DNA of 64,000 bases from Paenibacillus xylanexedens (lineage in GTDB: Bacteria > Bacillota > Bacilli > Paenibacillales > Paenibacillaceae). The number at the start of each line of letters is the position of its first letter. The first letter of the stretch is position 1. Location: the NCBI RefSeq assembly GCF_007680605.1, contig NZ_VEIO01000001.1:2671276-2735275 (forward strand), in the 5' to 3' direction. The notes beneath the pieces were generated by a model. The model was given only the letters and a program-made list of their open reading frames with translations. It made no database searches and was not told the DNA's origin. The translations under genes were made by a program, and so were the position numbers. Below are positions 24,450-33,880 of the stretch, one piece after another.

Positions 24450-24650
24450 TTATTGATTCCAATATTGGCTTCCCGCCGTCCGTTGTAAAGTTTCATCATG
24501 AATTAACACCAACCGTCCATCGGCTGATATCTGCACATCCGTCTCGATACCCGTTGCACCCAGCTCTAGCGCTCGCTCAAACGCAATCATCGTGTTTTCC
24601 GGGCATGCCGCAAATGCACCTCGGTGGGCAATAATTTCAATGTTGTTCAA
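24450..24650 (-). CDS. Truncated glycerophosphodiester phosphodiesterase (N-terminal quarter)
   Basis: 66 residues from a TTG with AGGAGGG upstream. The start of a GDPD is unmistakable: IIAHRGAFAACPENTMIAF with the catalytic HRG and PENT, GATGIETDVQISADGRLVLI with the metal-binding E-x-D, and HDETLQRTAG. Normal enzymes have about 240 residues in a TIM barrel, so this product lacks three quarters of the fold and cannot be active alone. The reading frame, ribosome site and terminator are intact, which suggests a fairly recent truncation or a retained short gene. Confidence 0.75.
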   Translation of the reverse strand: MNNIEIIAHRGAFAACPENTMIAFERALELGATGIETDVQISADGRLVLIHDETLQRTAGSQYWNQ

Positions 24651-24877
24651 TTCAGACCCTCCTGCGTTCAAAGTGGATTCTATGAACTTTCACTATATAC
24701 ACCATTTGTCATACACGTATTAAGAGAGCGTTTAATTGTATACTGGCTTGTTCATTCAGCACGGGTCTAACAGTTAAAGGGCTGGGGATTCACTCATTTT
24801 TGCGAACTCAATCTAAAATCCAACATAATATAATATCAGTCGTAGACAACTGCACTCCGCTGTAAGGAGGTTGCCCT

Positions 24878-25228
24878 TTGAAACCGTTGAAATCACGAAC
24901 AAGGAAGCACTCAATCTCTTCCAGATCTTGCTCTGCCCAAAAATACTCATCGCACCACTTAGCGAAGAATAGATCAGAACCCGGATCGAAAATCAGCAGG
25001 TCAAGACCTCCCGGATCACGACAAACAATTCCGCGCGCTTCTGTTCGAGGACTCTCTTTACCTGACAGAACAAGTAATCAGTCCAATGTTATCGAACCCA
25101 AACAAAATAAACTGGATCAACTGGCCTTTGTTGCGGCTATCCTTGCACTGATTGCTTCTGCTATTGGACTATACATTGCCTGGAAAACACTTCTTCTGCC
25201 CAGCGATACTACGGAAATCGTCGTATAG
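24878..25228 (+). CDS. Basic single-pass membrane protein of unknown function
   Basis: 116 residues from a TTG start with AAGGAGG eight bases upstream. The first 75 residues are rich in Ser, Arg and Lys (RTRKHSISSRSC, KISRSRPPGSRQTIPRA) and probably disordered; residues about 82-103 (LAFVAAILALIASAIGLYIA) form one membrane helix, with a short tail. No family recognised. A terminator follows seven bases after the stop, supporting a real transcription unit. Confidence 0.6.
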   Translation: MKPLKSRTRKHSISSRSCSAQKYSSHHLAKNRSEPGSKISRSRPPGSRQTIPRASVRGLSLPDRTSNQSNVIEPKQNKLDQLAFVAAILALIASAIGLYIAWKTLLLPSDTTEIVV

Positions 25229-25240
25229 TTTCCAAGTAGA

Positions 25241-25282
25241 TAGCTCTATCTCATTGCTTATGGGATGGAGGTCTTTTTTTTT
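25241..25282 (+). terminator. Terminator after the 24878 gene
   Basis: CTCTATCTCAT and ATGGGATGGAG pair over 11 bases with G-U pairs, followed by T9. Confidence 0.8.
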
Positions 25283-25311
25283 AGGCAAAGGCAAAAAACC
25301 GTTCCCCTGAA

Positions 25312-25331
25312 ACGCCGGCAGTTGCCGGCGT
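25312..25331 (-). terminator. Hairpin downstream of the YjcZ-family gene
   Basis: ACGCCGGCA-AC-TGCCGGCGT, nine pairs with a two-base loop; the following T-tract is poor (TTTCAGG), so termination is likely but not certain. Confidence 0.5.
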
Positions 25332-25402
25332 CTCTTTGGAAAGGCCATTTTCTTCGAATGATGCCATGAGTCAGCATGCACCCTGTTATAGAATGGTCTG
25401 AA

Positions 25403-25531
25403 TTACAGTACGAACGTGCGGGAGATGATAACCAGCAGGATAAACAACACCAGGATTGCGCCTGTTGATGTCCATACACCACCACCGAAACCTCCACAGT
25501 AGCCGTAACCTGCTCCTTTGAGATCGCTCAT
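25403..25531 (-). CDS. YjcZ-family sporulation membrane peptide
   Basis: 42 residues. A Gly-rich start MSDLKGAGYGYCGGFGGGVW is followed by one hydrophobic helix ILVLFILLVIISRTF. This Gly/Tyr/Cys head plus LVLFILLVII tail is the hallmark of the YjcZ family of small sporulation proteins. Start ATG at 25531. A paralogue with the same tail is at 39572-39694. Presumably made in the developing spore; exact role unknown. Confidence 0.85.
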   Translation of the reverse strand: MSDLKGAGYGYCGGFGGGVWTSTGAILVLFILLVIISRTFVL

Positions 25532-25654
25532 GAGTGACACTCCCCTCTTCATCAAAGTACACTATAGACTATGTCCGCAAGCGTTATTTGCTTGGGCAGG
25601 TGAGGAAGTTTTTCTCTTGAAGCAACAGGTTACTTCTTTCAATTTCTATAGCCT

Positions 25655-26239
25655 TTACTTTCCGCTGAGTTCAGACCATTTCTGAGTTAATTCCTTGGGG
25701 ATGTAGGCGGCCATCTGAGCAAGCAATTCGGCTGGATCAGACTCAAGACTCCACAAACTGAGATGTGAGGTGTTGGAGAAGCCTTCATGCACACTGTGCT
25801 CCACCATTTTCATAAGTGGTTCATAATAACCGTTAACATTCAAGAGGCCAACAGGTTTGCGATGAATGCCGATCTGTGCCCAGCACAGTACCTCGAACAA
25901 TTCTTCGAACGTGCCCATACCGCCCGGAAGTGCAATAAATCCATCGGATAACTGTGCCATGGTTGCCTTCCGTTCATGCATCGTACCCACTTCAATCAGT
26001 TGAGTAAGCCCGGCGTGAACCACCTCGCCCCGAAATAACCCCGTAGGCATAACCCCAATCACTTCTCCGCCTGCCGCAAGAGCCGCATCCGCAACTGCCC
26101 CCATCAAACCCATACAAGAGCCGCCATAGACCAAGGCATATCCGTTGCCCGCAATCTGTTCCCCCAAAAGGGTAGCGTTCTTCATATAATCGGGATGATT
26201 TCCCGGGTTAGACCCTGCAAAAACACATATCCGTTTCAA
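25655..26239 (-). CDS. LOG-family protein (cytokinin riboside 5'-monophosphate phosphoribohydrolase type)
   Basis: 194 residues. Rossmann-like start [14 protein letters not shown], then [16 protein letters not shown] and the diagnostic [12 protein letters not shown] motif near residue 105, which holds the catalytic Glu and binds the nucleotide phosphate. Family members hydrolyse nucleoside monophosphates to a base and ribose 5-phosphate; earlier annotations as lysine decarboxylase are wrong. Cytosolic. Comparable to B. subtilis YvdD. Single gene. Confidence 0.92.
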   Translation of the reverse strand: MKRICVFAGSNPGNHPDYMKNATLLGEQIAGNGYALVYGGSCMGLMGAVADAALAAGGEVIGVMPTGLFRGEVVHAGLTQLIEVGTMHERKATMAQLSDGFIALPGGMGTFEELFEVLCWAQIGIHRKPVGLLNVNGYYEPLMKMVEHSVHEGFSNTSHLSLWSLESDPAELLAQMAAYIPKELTQKWSELSGK

Positions 26240-26349
26240 GTGGTTTCACTCCTTTTTGAGATCTATCTCCTTAGTATACAATATAAGTGTCATCGCTATG
26301 TTACAGCACGTTAACAGAACTCATGCACAGCGTTATACGAAGTTTAAAA

Positions 26350-26387
26350 AAAGAGAAAAAATACCCGGCCGTTTGCAGCCGGCCGGG
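26350..26387 (-). terminator. Terminator of the 26500 gene
   Basis: Minus strand CCCGGCC...GGCCGGG with a ten-base loop, then TATTTTTTCTC. Confidence 0.85.
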
Positions 26388-26499
26388 TTCCCAAATCCAT
26401 ACACATTCATTTAGAAGGGGTTGTTACTACCTACTATAAGGTCGAAACATTAATGCTGTATGATCGCAGTATGAAAACCATATTAAATTTTCAACCAGG

Positions 26500-26919
26500 C
26501 TATCGTATGCCGCGCCGCGAACGTACCACAAACATGTGCTTGTCCTTGCGAAGCAGACGCCCGTCTTCAAGCTCGACCTGATCCTCGTCATGTCTTACAA
26601 TCGTAGTCGATAACGCTACAATTTTGGCGCGCCGCCAGATCATAATCTGTGACTTGAAATAAATCGCATTTTCAAACTGTACTGCCTTTTTCATCACATA
26701 TCCGATCTTGTGCACTTCGGAACGTGCTTTCTTCAGAGGCAGGCTTTCGTCCGGAAGAGGTTTGATCATTGCTATATTGTCAAACGATACTTTGATCCGT
26801 TTCGGTCCGATTCGAACACATTCCGTTTCTTCATCCCACTCCACCAGCGTTCCCTTCAGAGGCTCGCGAATTCCTGTTGCCCGGTATACTGCTACTTTTC
26901 GTCCAATCCAATGTCGCAA
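26500..26919 (-). CDS. Hypothetical two-domain small beta protein
   Basis: 139 residues from a TTG preceded by TTGGAGG at eight bases; the longer frame from 26934 includes that site. The halves look alike in pattern: HWIGRKVAVYRATG...LKGTLVEWDEETECVRIG and later AKIVALSTTIVRHDEDQVEL followed by GRLLRKDKHMFVVRSR. Both suggest small SH3/Sm-like barrels, and the high Lys/Arg content would suit RNA or DNA binding, but this is only a pattern guess. It starts 20 bases after the ung stop, so the two genes are probably co-transcribed. Confidence 0.6.
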   Translation of the reverse strand: MRHWIGRKVAVYRATGIREPLKGTLVEWDEETECVRIGPKRIKVSFDNIAMIKPLPDESLPLKKARSEVHKIGYVMKKAVQFENAIYFKSQIMIWRRAKIVALSTTIVRHDEDQVELEDGRLLRKDKHMFVVRSRRGIR

Positions 26920-26939
26920 TGTGCTCGCCTCCAATCTAT

Positions 26940-27608
26940 CTAGTTTTCAGGTATTGTCCAATCGATCGGTTTAATACCTTTGGAGACGAGAAATTCATTA
27001 GCTTTGGAAAAAGGCCGGCTGCCAAGAAAGCCGCGATGTGCAGCTAAAGGGCTCGGATGCGTTGATTCCAGCACCAGATGTTTGTCTCTGTTAATAAAAG
27101 CACCCTTCTTCTGAGCGTGACTTCCCCATAGCATGTACACCATAGGCTCATTGCGCTCATTCAGCTCACGAATGACGGCATCCGTGAACGTCTGCCAACC
27201 CAAGGCCTGATGAGAATTAGGCTGACTCTCCCGAACCGTCAGAACCGCATTTAGCAACAATACACCCTGCTCTGCCCAGTGAATAAGTGAACCATGCTTT
27301 GGAACAGGCACACCCAGATCGGCCTGAAGTTCCTTATATATATTTTTCAGTGAAGGCGGTACGCGCACCCCCGGTCTGACCGAGAAACTTAATCCATGCG
27401 CCTGGCCCGCCCCGTGATAAGGATCTTGACCAATTATAACGGCTTTCACCCGATGATACGGGGTTAGCTTCAACGCTGAGAACAAATCTTCCTTGGGTGG
27501 GTAGACCGTCTGTGTTTTGTATTCCGCTGCGAGCGCATAACGAATATTGTTAAAATACTCCGCTTCGGTTTCTTGCTGTAACACCTCGTCCCAATCATTT
27601 CCAAACAT
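26940..27608 (-). CDS. ung: Uracil-DNA glycosylase
   Basis: 222 residues from the ATG giving MFGNDWDEVL, with AAAGGAG upstream; a longer frame to 27701 lacks a site. Family 1 UDG motifs are complete: GQDPYHG (about residue 62, catalytic Asp), FSVRPGVRVPPSLKNIYKEL, VLLLNAVLTV, and HPSPLAAHRGFLGSRPF with the catalytic His. The enzyme removes uracil from DNA as the first step of base excision repair. It leads a probable two-gene unit with 26500-26919. Confidence 0.96.
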   Translation of the reverse strand: MFGNDWDEVLQQETEAEYFNNIRYALAAEYKTQTVYPPKEDLFSALKLTPYHRVKAVIIGQDPYHGAGQAHGLSFSVRPGVRVPPSLKNIYKELQADLGVPVPKHGSLIHWAEQGVLLLNAVLTVRESQPNSHQALGWQTFTDAVIRELNERNEPMVYMLWGSHAQKKGAFINRDKHLVLESTHPSPLAAHRGFLGSRPFSKANEFLVSKGIKPIDWTIPEN

Positions 27609-27902
27609 AATATTTAGGCTCCTTTCCCCTGATGAATACATATCCGTGTAGCCCGTTTGGAAGGGCTCTTCCCTGCAAGAGTCACATGTCCAGCGACTCA
27701 TAGACTATCCATCATTTTAACATAACCGCAGTCGACAGACCAGAAGTGTACGATGGAGAGAAAGGAAACCGTCCAGATTAATAAAAGAAACACTCAAAAA
27801 AAGACGAAACAGAATACGCTCCGCTTCGTCCCTTTCATATTCATCTATACCCCCGTAGTCCCGTATAAGTCAGCTTAAATGTGTCTTTGATGCATTCTAT
27901 AT

Positions 27903-28123
27903 AAGTTGAACTAAAGATTTTACACAGTCCACTCCGACGACAGAAGAACCCTCCAATCGCTGTTATCCCCAGATTTTTTGGATTCCCTTTTCCAAAGGGA
28001 AAAATCCGGTGATAAGCGTATGCTTCCGATGCAGCTTTCTTGCAGAAAGCTTTTAGGCGAGCGCTTCGCTTTTCCAGGTTTTTTCTGTCCTCTCCGTTAA
28101 CGTGTAAAAGAATAGTTCAACTT
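27903..28123. repeat. MITE-like structured repeat, copy A
   Basis: 221 bases bounded by perfect 11-base inverted repeats AAGTTGAACTA / TAGTTCAACTT, with further nested arms TTTTACAC/GTGTAAAA and GACAGAA...TTCTGTC. The centre contains TTATCCCCAGATTTTT and AAAAATCCGGTGATAA as a hairpin, then GGCGAGCGCTTCGCTT. It shares long identical blocks with copy B (56873-57051), including ATCGCTGTTATCCCC and the GGCGAGCGCTTCGCTT block. Copy A has about 40 extra bases with its own stem (GAAAGC...GCTTTC). It fills most of the 600-base gap between ung and patB. Confidence 0.75.
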
Positions 28124-28214
28124 AAATAGTATGATTTTGATACATCGCAGATTCAATAGTCCGATGCTTAACATTACACTTCATACAGACAATCCATCGT
28201 AAAACCTACCGATG

Positions 28215-29477
28215 TTATACGTGTGCGGGCATCTGTTTCACCTGTTTTTGTTCCGTCTGCCGGTCCACCAGCACCCGACTAATTCGACTCAATCCTTCCT
28301 TCAGGACAGAACGAGGGCAGGCCAGATTTAACCGAATGCAACCTTCGCCGTTTGCCACAAACATTCCTCCATCCTCCAGCAATACGCCTGCTTGCTCTGC
28401 AAAGAACAGAGGCAGGCTGACATTCTTCGGTGCATAAGGCGTAATATCAATCCAGGCCAAGTACGTTGCCTCAGGAATGTGAAAAGCGGCAAGCGGCAGA
28501 TATGTTTTTAAAAAGTCATCAACATACGCAAAGTTATCATCCAGGTAAAGCTTTAACTGTCTCAGCCATTCATCGCCATGTTCATAAGCTGCTTGAGTTG
28601 CCGCAATACTTAGCGGATTTTTGAAGCCGTAATGGCGTGTCTGCCAGATCTCCCTTAGTGCTTTATTGGGAATAATGACATTGGAGAACATCAGACCCGC
28701 CATGTTGAACGTTTTGCTGGGAGACATACAAGTTATAATTCGGTCGGTATCCGGGAACAGTTTGGCGAGTGGGGTATGTGTTTTTCCCGTACGTAGCAGA
28801 TCACAATGAATTTCATCCGATATGATCCATATCTCATTATTCAAACAGATTTCGCCTACCCGCTTCAGTTCCTCCGTGCTCCAGATGCGTCCAGATGGAT
28901 TATGCGGATTACAGAAAATGCATACCCGAACTTTCTCGTCTCTGGCTTTCGCTTCAAAATCGTCAAAGTCAATCGTATAATGCCCTTCTTCATTTAACAT
29001 GTCCGAGCACACTAATTCAAGCTGGTTATGATCTGCTGCCGATTGGAAAAATCCATAGGACGGCGTCAGGATCAGTACCTTTTCGTCCGGCTGGCAGATA
29101 TACTCCACCAGTTCATACAGCGCAGGAATAATGCCATTGGACGTTTCTAGATGTTCCTTCGGGAAGGACCAGTTGTAATATCGTTTCATCCAGCTCGCTA
29201 CCGCTTCGTAGTAAGCCGGGTCAAAAACTTGCGAATACCCCATAATGCGGCGATCCAGACGATCTTTCACGGCATCCAAAATCTCGGGAGGTGTAGCGAA
29301 CTCCATATCAGCAATCCACATGCGGATGAACTCCTCATCCTTAAACGGAAATTTCATCTCACTCGTTGCGTTAAAAATATATTGGCGGAAACCATCCGTA
29401 TTCATAGCGTTGGTTCCGGTGCGGTCAATGATCTCATCAAAATTATAGGATGTGTTCACCTTGTTCATCTTGGTCAT
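28215..29477 (-). CDS. patB: MalY/PatB-type PLP-dependent C-S lyase (cystathionine beta-lyase)
   Basis: 420 residues from the ATG with AGAGGAG upstream (a longer frame to 29510 spans that site). Class I/II aminotransferase fold: SNGIIPALYELVEYIC, TPSYGFFQSAADHN, CNPHNPSGRIWSTEEL, IISDEIHCDLL, and the PLP lysine in SPSKTFNMAGL. MalY/PatB enzymes cleave cystathionine or other C-S bonds to give homocysteine, pyruvate and ammonia. An XRE-type regulator is divergently encoded 287 bases away and may control it. Confidence 0.9.
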   Translation of the reverse strand: MTKMNKVNTSYNFDEIIDRTGTNAMNTDGFRQYIFNATSEMKFPFKDEEFIRMWIADMEFATPPEILDAVKDRLDRRIMGYSQVFDPAYYEAVASWMKRYYNWSFPKEHLETSNGIIPALYELVEYICQPDEKVLILTPSYGFFQSAADHNQLELVCSDMLNEEGHYTIDFDDFEAKARDEKVRVCIFCNPHNPSGRIWSTEELKRVGEICLNNEIWIISDEIHCDLLRTGKTHTPLAKLFPDTDRIITCMSPSKTFNMAGLMFSNVIIPNKALREIWQTRHYGFKNPLSIAATQAAYEHGDEWLRQLKLYLDDNFAYVDDFLKTYLPLAAFHIPEATYLAWIDITPYAPKNVSLPLFFAEQAGVLLEDGGMFVANGEGCIRLNLACPRSVLKEGLSRISRVLVDRQTEQKQVKQMPAHV

Positions 29478-29763
29478 GGGGTTAACTCCTCTGTCTTTTC
29501 GTTTCATCATTTATGGATGTTGAATCTATCCGTTCTTCGGTTCATCACTTCTAACCCTATTGTTCCATGCCGCCGGAGTTGTATCAAATGCAAGAGAATC
29601 TACTCAGAAGAAACAAATTGCTTTTCATGTTTCCTCAGAATAGGCTTTTTACTGAAAAAATGATATATTTCTGATAGGTCTTGGGTTTTAAGAAAGACTT
29701 TCAGCCTATTCGTCTATTCTCAGGAAACACTTCCGATCATCCAACTCGATAAGGAGCACCCCA

Positions 29764-30471
29764 ATGAACAACATCAACCAGGAAGTCGGCAAAAAAATAC
29801 GAAACTTCCGCAAATGGCGCGGGCTCACCGTACAACAACTGGCAGACCAGATTTTCAAGAGTAAAGGTACTCTTTCCAAATATGAGAGCGGTGATATTAC
29901 GCTGGATCTCGTCACACTACACCAGATTGCAGATGCGCTAAATATTCAGGTCGAGCAGCTGCTCTACCAAGAACCGAGGCATGCGTCTCCGCTGATGAAC
30001 ACGGTCCAGTCCAGCTTCTTCAAAAACTCCACCCGCTTCTATTCGTACTTCTACGACGGCAGGAACAACAGCCTCATTCGTTGCGTGATCGACATGATGG
30101 CTCAGTCGGATGCCAACCGCTACCGTACGGTAATGTATATGAATGTGAAGGATTTTGACAATTATCAGGAATGTGAAAATATGTACTGGGGGCACACCGA
30201 GCATTATGATACGCTGACTACACTCATTTTGAAAAATCAGGCTACGCCGCTGGAGAATTTGTATATTAATATTTTGGCATCCTTCCAGGAATCGGAGAAA
30301 AAATGGGGACTTATGGCTGGCGTTTCATTCAGACCGTTTATGCCTATAGCACTGAAAATGCTTTTCTCCCGCACACCGTTGCCGGAAACGCCAGAGCTTT
30401 ACAACGAGCTGAAAATCTCCAAGGAAGATCTGCGCACGCTTAAAATTTATAACATGCTTGCGGTAACTTAA
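29764..30471 (+). CDS. XRE-family transcriptional regulator with C-terminal effector-like domain
   Basis: 235 residues behind AAGGAG. Residues about 8-65 are a classic HTH_3 domain (VGKKIRNFRKWRGLTVQQLA, SKGTLSKYESGDITLDLVTL, IADALNIQVEQLLY). The remaining 165 residues (FYSYFYDGRNNSLIRCVID, NVKDFDNYQECENMYWGHTE) form an uncharacterised domain that could bind a ligand. It is divergent from patB, so control of that gene is a reasonable guess. A terminator follows its stop. Confidence 0.85.
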   Translation: MNNINQEVGKKIRNFRKWRGLTVQQLADQIFKSKGTLSKYESGDITLDLVTLHQIADALNIQVEQLLYQEPRHASPLMNTVQSSFFKNSTRFYSYFYDGRNNSLIRCVIDMMAQSDANRYRTVMYMNVKDFDNYQECENMYWGHTEHYDTLTTLILKNQATPLENLYINILASFQESEKKWGLMAGVSFRPFMPIALKMLFSRTPLPETPELYNELKISKEDLRTLKIYNMLAVT

Positions 30472-30495
30472 ACAGGGACCCAAATAAAATGAAAA

Positions 30496-30545
30496 AGACA
30501 CTTGCCCAAGCTGTTTTACTTACCAGCCCAAGCAAGTGTCTCTTC
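30496..30545 (+). terminator. Bidirectional terminator between the XRE gene and the M16 protease gene
   Basis: AGACACTTGC / GCAAGTGTCT form ten pairs around a longer loop; T-rich after the stem on each strand. Confidence 0.75.
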
Positions 30546-30622
30546 TTGTTATCTAAAGATATTTATTCTACAGACGTTTATTGAAGCCTTCTTTTCACAG
30601 CCGCAACCCGGGTTACCGCTCC

Positions 30623-33544
30623 TTAATGTTTAATCAGATCCAACGTTTCATCAAACTGTTGCTTCTGCTCCTCAATCTTGTGCTCGTTACCAATCACACA
30701 CCGATGCTGTTGCTCCAGAATGGCCGAGACAAATTCGGAAAACCCGATAATATCGCTCTCTTTTGTGCCAAGTACCTCATCGCGCTCTTGTTGCAGATCA
30801 GCTTCCGTCACATTGGACAGATAACATTCCAGCGAGAATGCTCCTTCACTGTAAGGCGTTCTTGGCGTATCCAGATCCTGAATCGCACCGATGATATACC
30901 GTGTCATCTCCCGTTCATCTGCACGGAAATCGTTCAGATACTGCGGAATTTCCTCGTATACTTTGTAGGTTTTATCCAGATTCGGGTCACGGTAGGAAGC
31001 CAGAAAACTGTCGCCATTCCGTCTGAACCCGGACATACAGCCGTAAGCGCCACCTTTGGCACGGATATTGTTCCACAGATAGTCCAGTGACAAGATGCCT
31101 TGTAATACACGCAGTGAGCCTGTATAAGCGTACCCTTTGTCGATATAATTCCCGGTTTGCACCACATATTGAACCTCGGATGGAGAACGGAAACCTTCGT
31201 TATGTGTTGCAGGCGCAAACGTAAAAGTTTCCTTCGCCACTTCATGTGTGAACAGCTTGGCTTTTAGAGCTGACACCTGCTCTTCCAGACCTTCGTATCC
31301 TTTATCGTCTGCCGTGTAGCTGACAAGCAGGTTCTCCGGTCTGAAAATGTAACCCATCAGCTCTTGCAGGCTGGAGGACAGCTCTTCTTTTTTCGCATCA
31401 AAGTTTGCCTGTAGATTCTCAAGCCATTGATAATAAGCAATCCCGCTAACCGTCTCCCGGAAATCAGCAACGGCCGAATGTTTAGAGGACGATCTGGCAA
31501 TTCCTGCGGAATGACCACTGTTGATCAGACTGCGTTGCAAATTACCTTTGACCTGAGAAATAATCTCGAACAGTCTTTTCGAATTGTCAAAACGGGACGT
31601 AAACACGATCTCCTTGATCATATCAAAAGCAAATCCCAGTTTGTCATAAAGCACCTTTGCATTGAACTCATACGTTGCTCTGAAATCATGAAGCTGATGC
31701 GCATTCGCATACGAACCAACCCCGCTGTTGATGCCGCCGGAATGGATATGAATTTCATTCGATAACTCGTTAAACAAGTAGTTTTGCGTGTCCACGTAAC
31801 CAAGTACGTTTTTAAGCAATCCCACATAAGGCAACAAGCGGCGCGGTACTTCCTTGATATCAAACAACAGTCTCAGATAACCAATACCGTTCGTATACAA
31901 GTTATGATGCAAAATGGTTGTGCCATCCACGTTGTTCAGCGTTTGGTACAGTTTAGACGCCTTCGTATCAATATCCTCAATGGACAACGTCGGGATCACC
32001 TGCTGCTGTTCCTTGGTGGATGGGGTATTCTGGTACTCGGCAAGCGCTTCGGTGCGCTTAATCATATCCTGCACCTCTTCTGGACTAAGTCCCGCCTGCA
32101 CCGACTTCAACCGCTCCTTCAGCGCCTCTTCCTTGCGTGCGTTCAAGCCTTTGTCCGGTGTGAGCGCAACAAATGATGTATGTGTATTTTGTAATAAATA
32201 CTTCTCAACTAGTTGTTCGAAATAACCGTCTTTCATTTTGGACCGAAGTTCTGCAAATACATCATTCGCCTCAAAATACGTAAAAGGCGCTTCCTTATCG
32301 TACAGCCAGCTTTGGAGGGAGGAAAGTCCGTAGATCAGTCCTTTCGGCATCCGGCCAAAGTCCGCTTCCCGGTGGTTAAACTCATAAGAATTGATGCCGG
32401 CAAGCAATGCTTTCGGGTCAAAGCCTTCTTTTACAACGCGCTCCAGCACTTCCTTGATCGTGCCGAGAAATTCGTCCTTGCTGGACAAGTTGCTCTTCTT
32501 GAGTCCCACCGTGAACACGGGCTGATACAAGCTATCATCATAAGATCCATAAACATCCTTCGCGATGCCTTTATCCAGCAAGGCTTGCTTCAGCACAGCT
32601 CCAGGTGCATTGAGCAGTGCGTATAACAAGATTTGAAACGCAATGTTCAGTTCCTTGTCCAGACTTGTGCCAATCACCGCGTTATAGGTCAGAAAGCTGT
32701 TGTCTACTTCGGATTCCGTGCTTCCCGCAGCGTACGACTTCACCGTATCCACCCGTTTCGGGAAAGCAGATTGCAGTTTTATCTCGGAGTCAATCTCGAT
32801 TCGATCATAGTTGTTCAGGTAATGTTCGTCGAGCCATTGCAGTTTCTCTTCCATATCCATATCCCCGTACAGATAGATGTAACTGTTAGACGGATGGTAG
32901 TATCGTTTGTGGAAATCAAGCAATCCTTCATAAGTGAGATCCAGAATCGCCTCCGGGAAGCCCCCGGACTCACAGGAATACGTCGTATCCGGGAAAAGAG
33001 AATTTAACACCTCGCGTCGAACCAACCGTTCCGGCGAAGAAAAGGCACCCTTCATCTCGTTATACACCACGCCGTTGTATGTCAGCTCGTCATCCGCGGA
33101 AGTCAGGTTGTAATTCCAGCCTTCCTGCAAAAATATTTTTTCATTCTCATAAATATTCGTATTTAATACCGCATCCAGATACACATCCATCAAGTTATGG
33201 AAGTCATGATCGTTGCGACTCGCAACGGGGTAGACGGTTTTGTCAGGATACGTCATCGCATTGAGGAATGTATTGAGTGAACCTTTGAGCAGCTCCACAA
33301 AAGAATCTTTAGCCGGGAACTTTTTCGAGCCACATAGCACGGAGTGTTCCAGAATATGAGCTACCCCTGTATCATCTTCGGGAGGTGTGCGAAAACCGAT
33401 GTTGAACACCTTGTTATCATCACTATTGGACAACAGTACGATATGAGCACCCGATTTTTGATGTTCCAGCAGGTACGCATCGGATTTCAGTTCTTCTATT
33501 CTACGCTCCTGTAATACCTTGTATGGCTTAAGCTGTTTCAACAT
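30623..33544 (-). CDS. M16C metalloprotease, presequence-protease (PreP) like
   Basis: 973 residues from the ATG with GGAGGA upstream (MLKQLKPYKVLQE). The inverted zinc motif HILEHSVLCGSKKFPAKDSF (HxxEH, about residue 74) is in the N-terminal M16 domain, with the distal Glu in GVVYNEMKGAFSSPE. M16C-associated and C-terminal M16 domains follow (GIGYLRLLFDIKEVPRRLLP, GSYANAHQLHDFRATYEFNA, RAKGGAYGCMSGFRRNGDSF). The full PreP architecture and length suggest a closed-chamber peptidase degrading free peptides in the cytosol. Single gene. Confidence 0.93.
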   Translation of the reverse strand: MLKQLKPYKVLQERRIEELKSDAYLLEHQKSGAHIVLLSNSDDNKVFNIGFRTPPEDDTGVAHILEHSVLCGSKKFPAKDSFVELLKGSLNTFLNAMTYPDKTVYPVASRNDHDFHNLMDVYLDAVLNTNIYENEKIFLQEGWNYNLTSADDELTYNGVVYNEMKGAFSSPERLVRREVLNSLFPDTTYSCESGGFPEAILDLTYEGLLDFHKRYYHPSNSYIYLYGDMDMEEKLQWLDEHYLNNYDRIEIDSEIKLQSAFPKRVDTVKSYAAGSTESEVDNSFLTYNAVIGTSLDKELNIAFQILLYALLNAPGAVLKQALLDKGIAKDVYGSYDDSLYQPVFTVGLKKSNLSSKDEFLGTIKEVLERVVKEGFDPKALLAGINSYEFNHREADFGRMPKGLIYGLSSLQSWLYDKEAPFTYFEANDVFAELRSKMKDGYFEQLVEKYLLQNTHTSFVALTPDKGLNARKEEALKERLKSVQAGLSPEEVQDMIKRTEALAEYQNTPSTKEQQQVIPTLSIEDIDTKASKLYQTLNNVDGTTILHHNLYTNGIGYLRLLFDIKEVPRRLLPYVGLLKNVLGYVDTQNYLFNELSNEIHIHSGGINSGVGSYANAHQLHDFRATYEFNAKVLYDKLGFAFDMIKEIVFTSRFDNSKRLFEIISQVKGNLQRSLINSGHSAGIARSSSKHSAVADFRETVSGIAYYQWLENLQANFDAKKEELSSSLQELMGYIFRPENLLVSYTADDKGYEGLEEQVSALKAKLFTHEVAKETFTFAPATHNEGFRSPSEVQYVVQTGNYIDKGYAYTGSLRVLQGILSLDYLWNNIRAKGGAYGCMSGFRRNGDSFLASYRDPNLDKTYKVYEEIPQYLNDFRADEREMTRYIIGAIQDLDTPRTPYSEGAFSLECYLSNVTEADLQQERDEVLGTKESDIIGFSEFVSAILEQQHRCVIGNEHKIEEQKQQFDETLDLIKH

Positions 33545-33773
33545 AAACTTGAGTCCTCCGTCCATAGATTGTTGTGTTGGTTGATGGGAAAGGTAATATA
33601 TGCCTATCGACTAGTATACACCATTGTGACCTCTCTTCATAAATAGACGCCCGAATCCACTTTCTGATATGTATTATGTTGCTTTTCGGTTTATGAACTA
33701 CAAAGAAAATACAAAAAACCAACATTTAACATAAAAGGGTTCTCAAAACATTACTTAATATGGTATATTTAAC

Positions 33774-33791
33774 CAAGGTTGGCCAACCTTG
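33774..33791. promoter_or_regulatory. 18-bp perfect palindrome upstream of the secreted protein gene
   Basis: CAAGGTTGGCCAACCTTG without a loop, about 90 bases before the start codon, just after TTAATATGGTATATTT. Looks like an operator for a dimeric regulator that I cannot name. Confidence 0.45.
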
Positions 33792-33880
33792 TTTATACCT
33801 TATCTTTTAATCTATCTACCTAAAGCAATTATAAGTTTTTTTTACTTATGTCAATTCAAGTTGATGAGGGAGGTTTCTAT

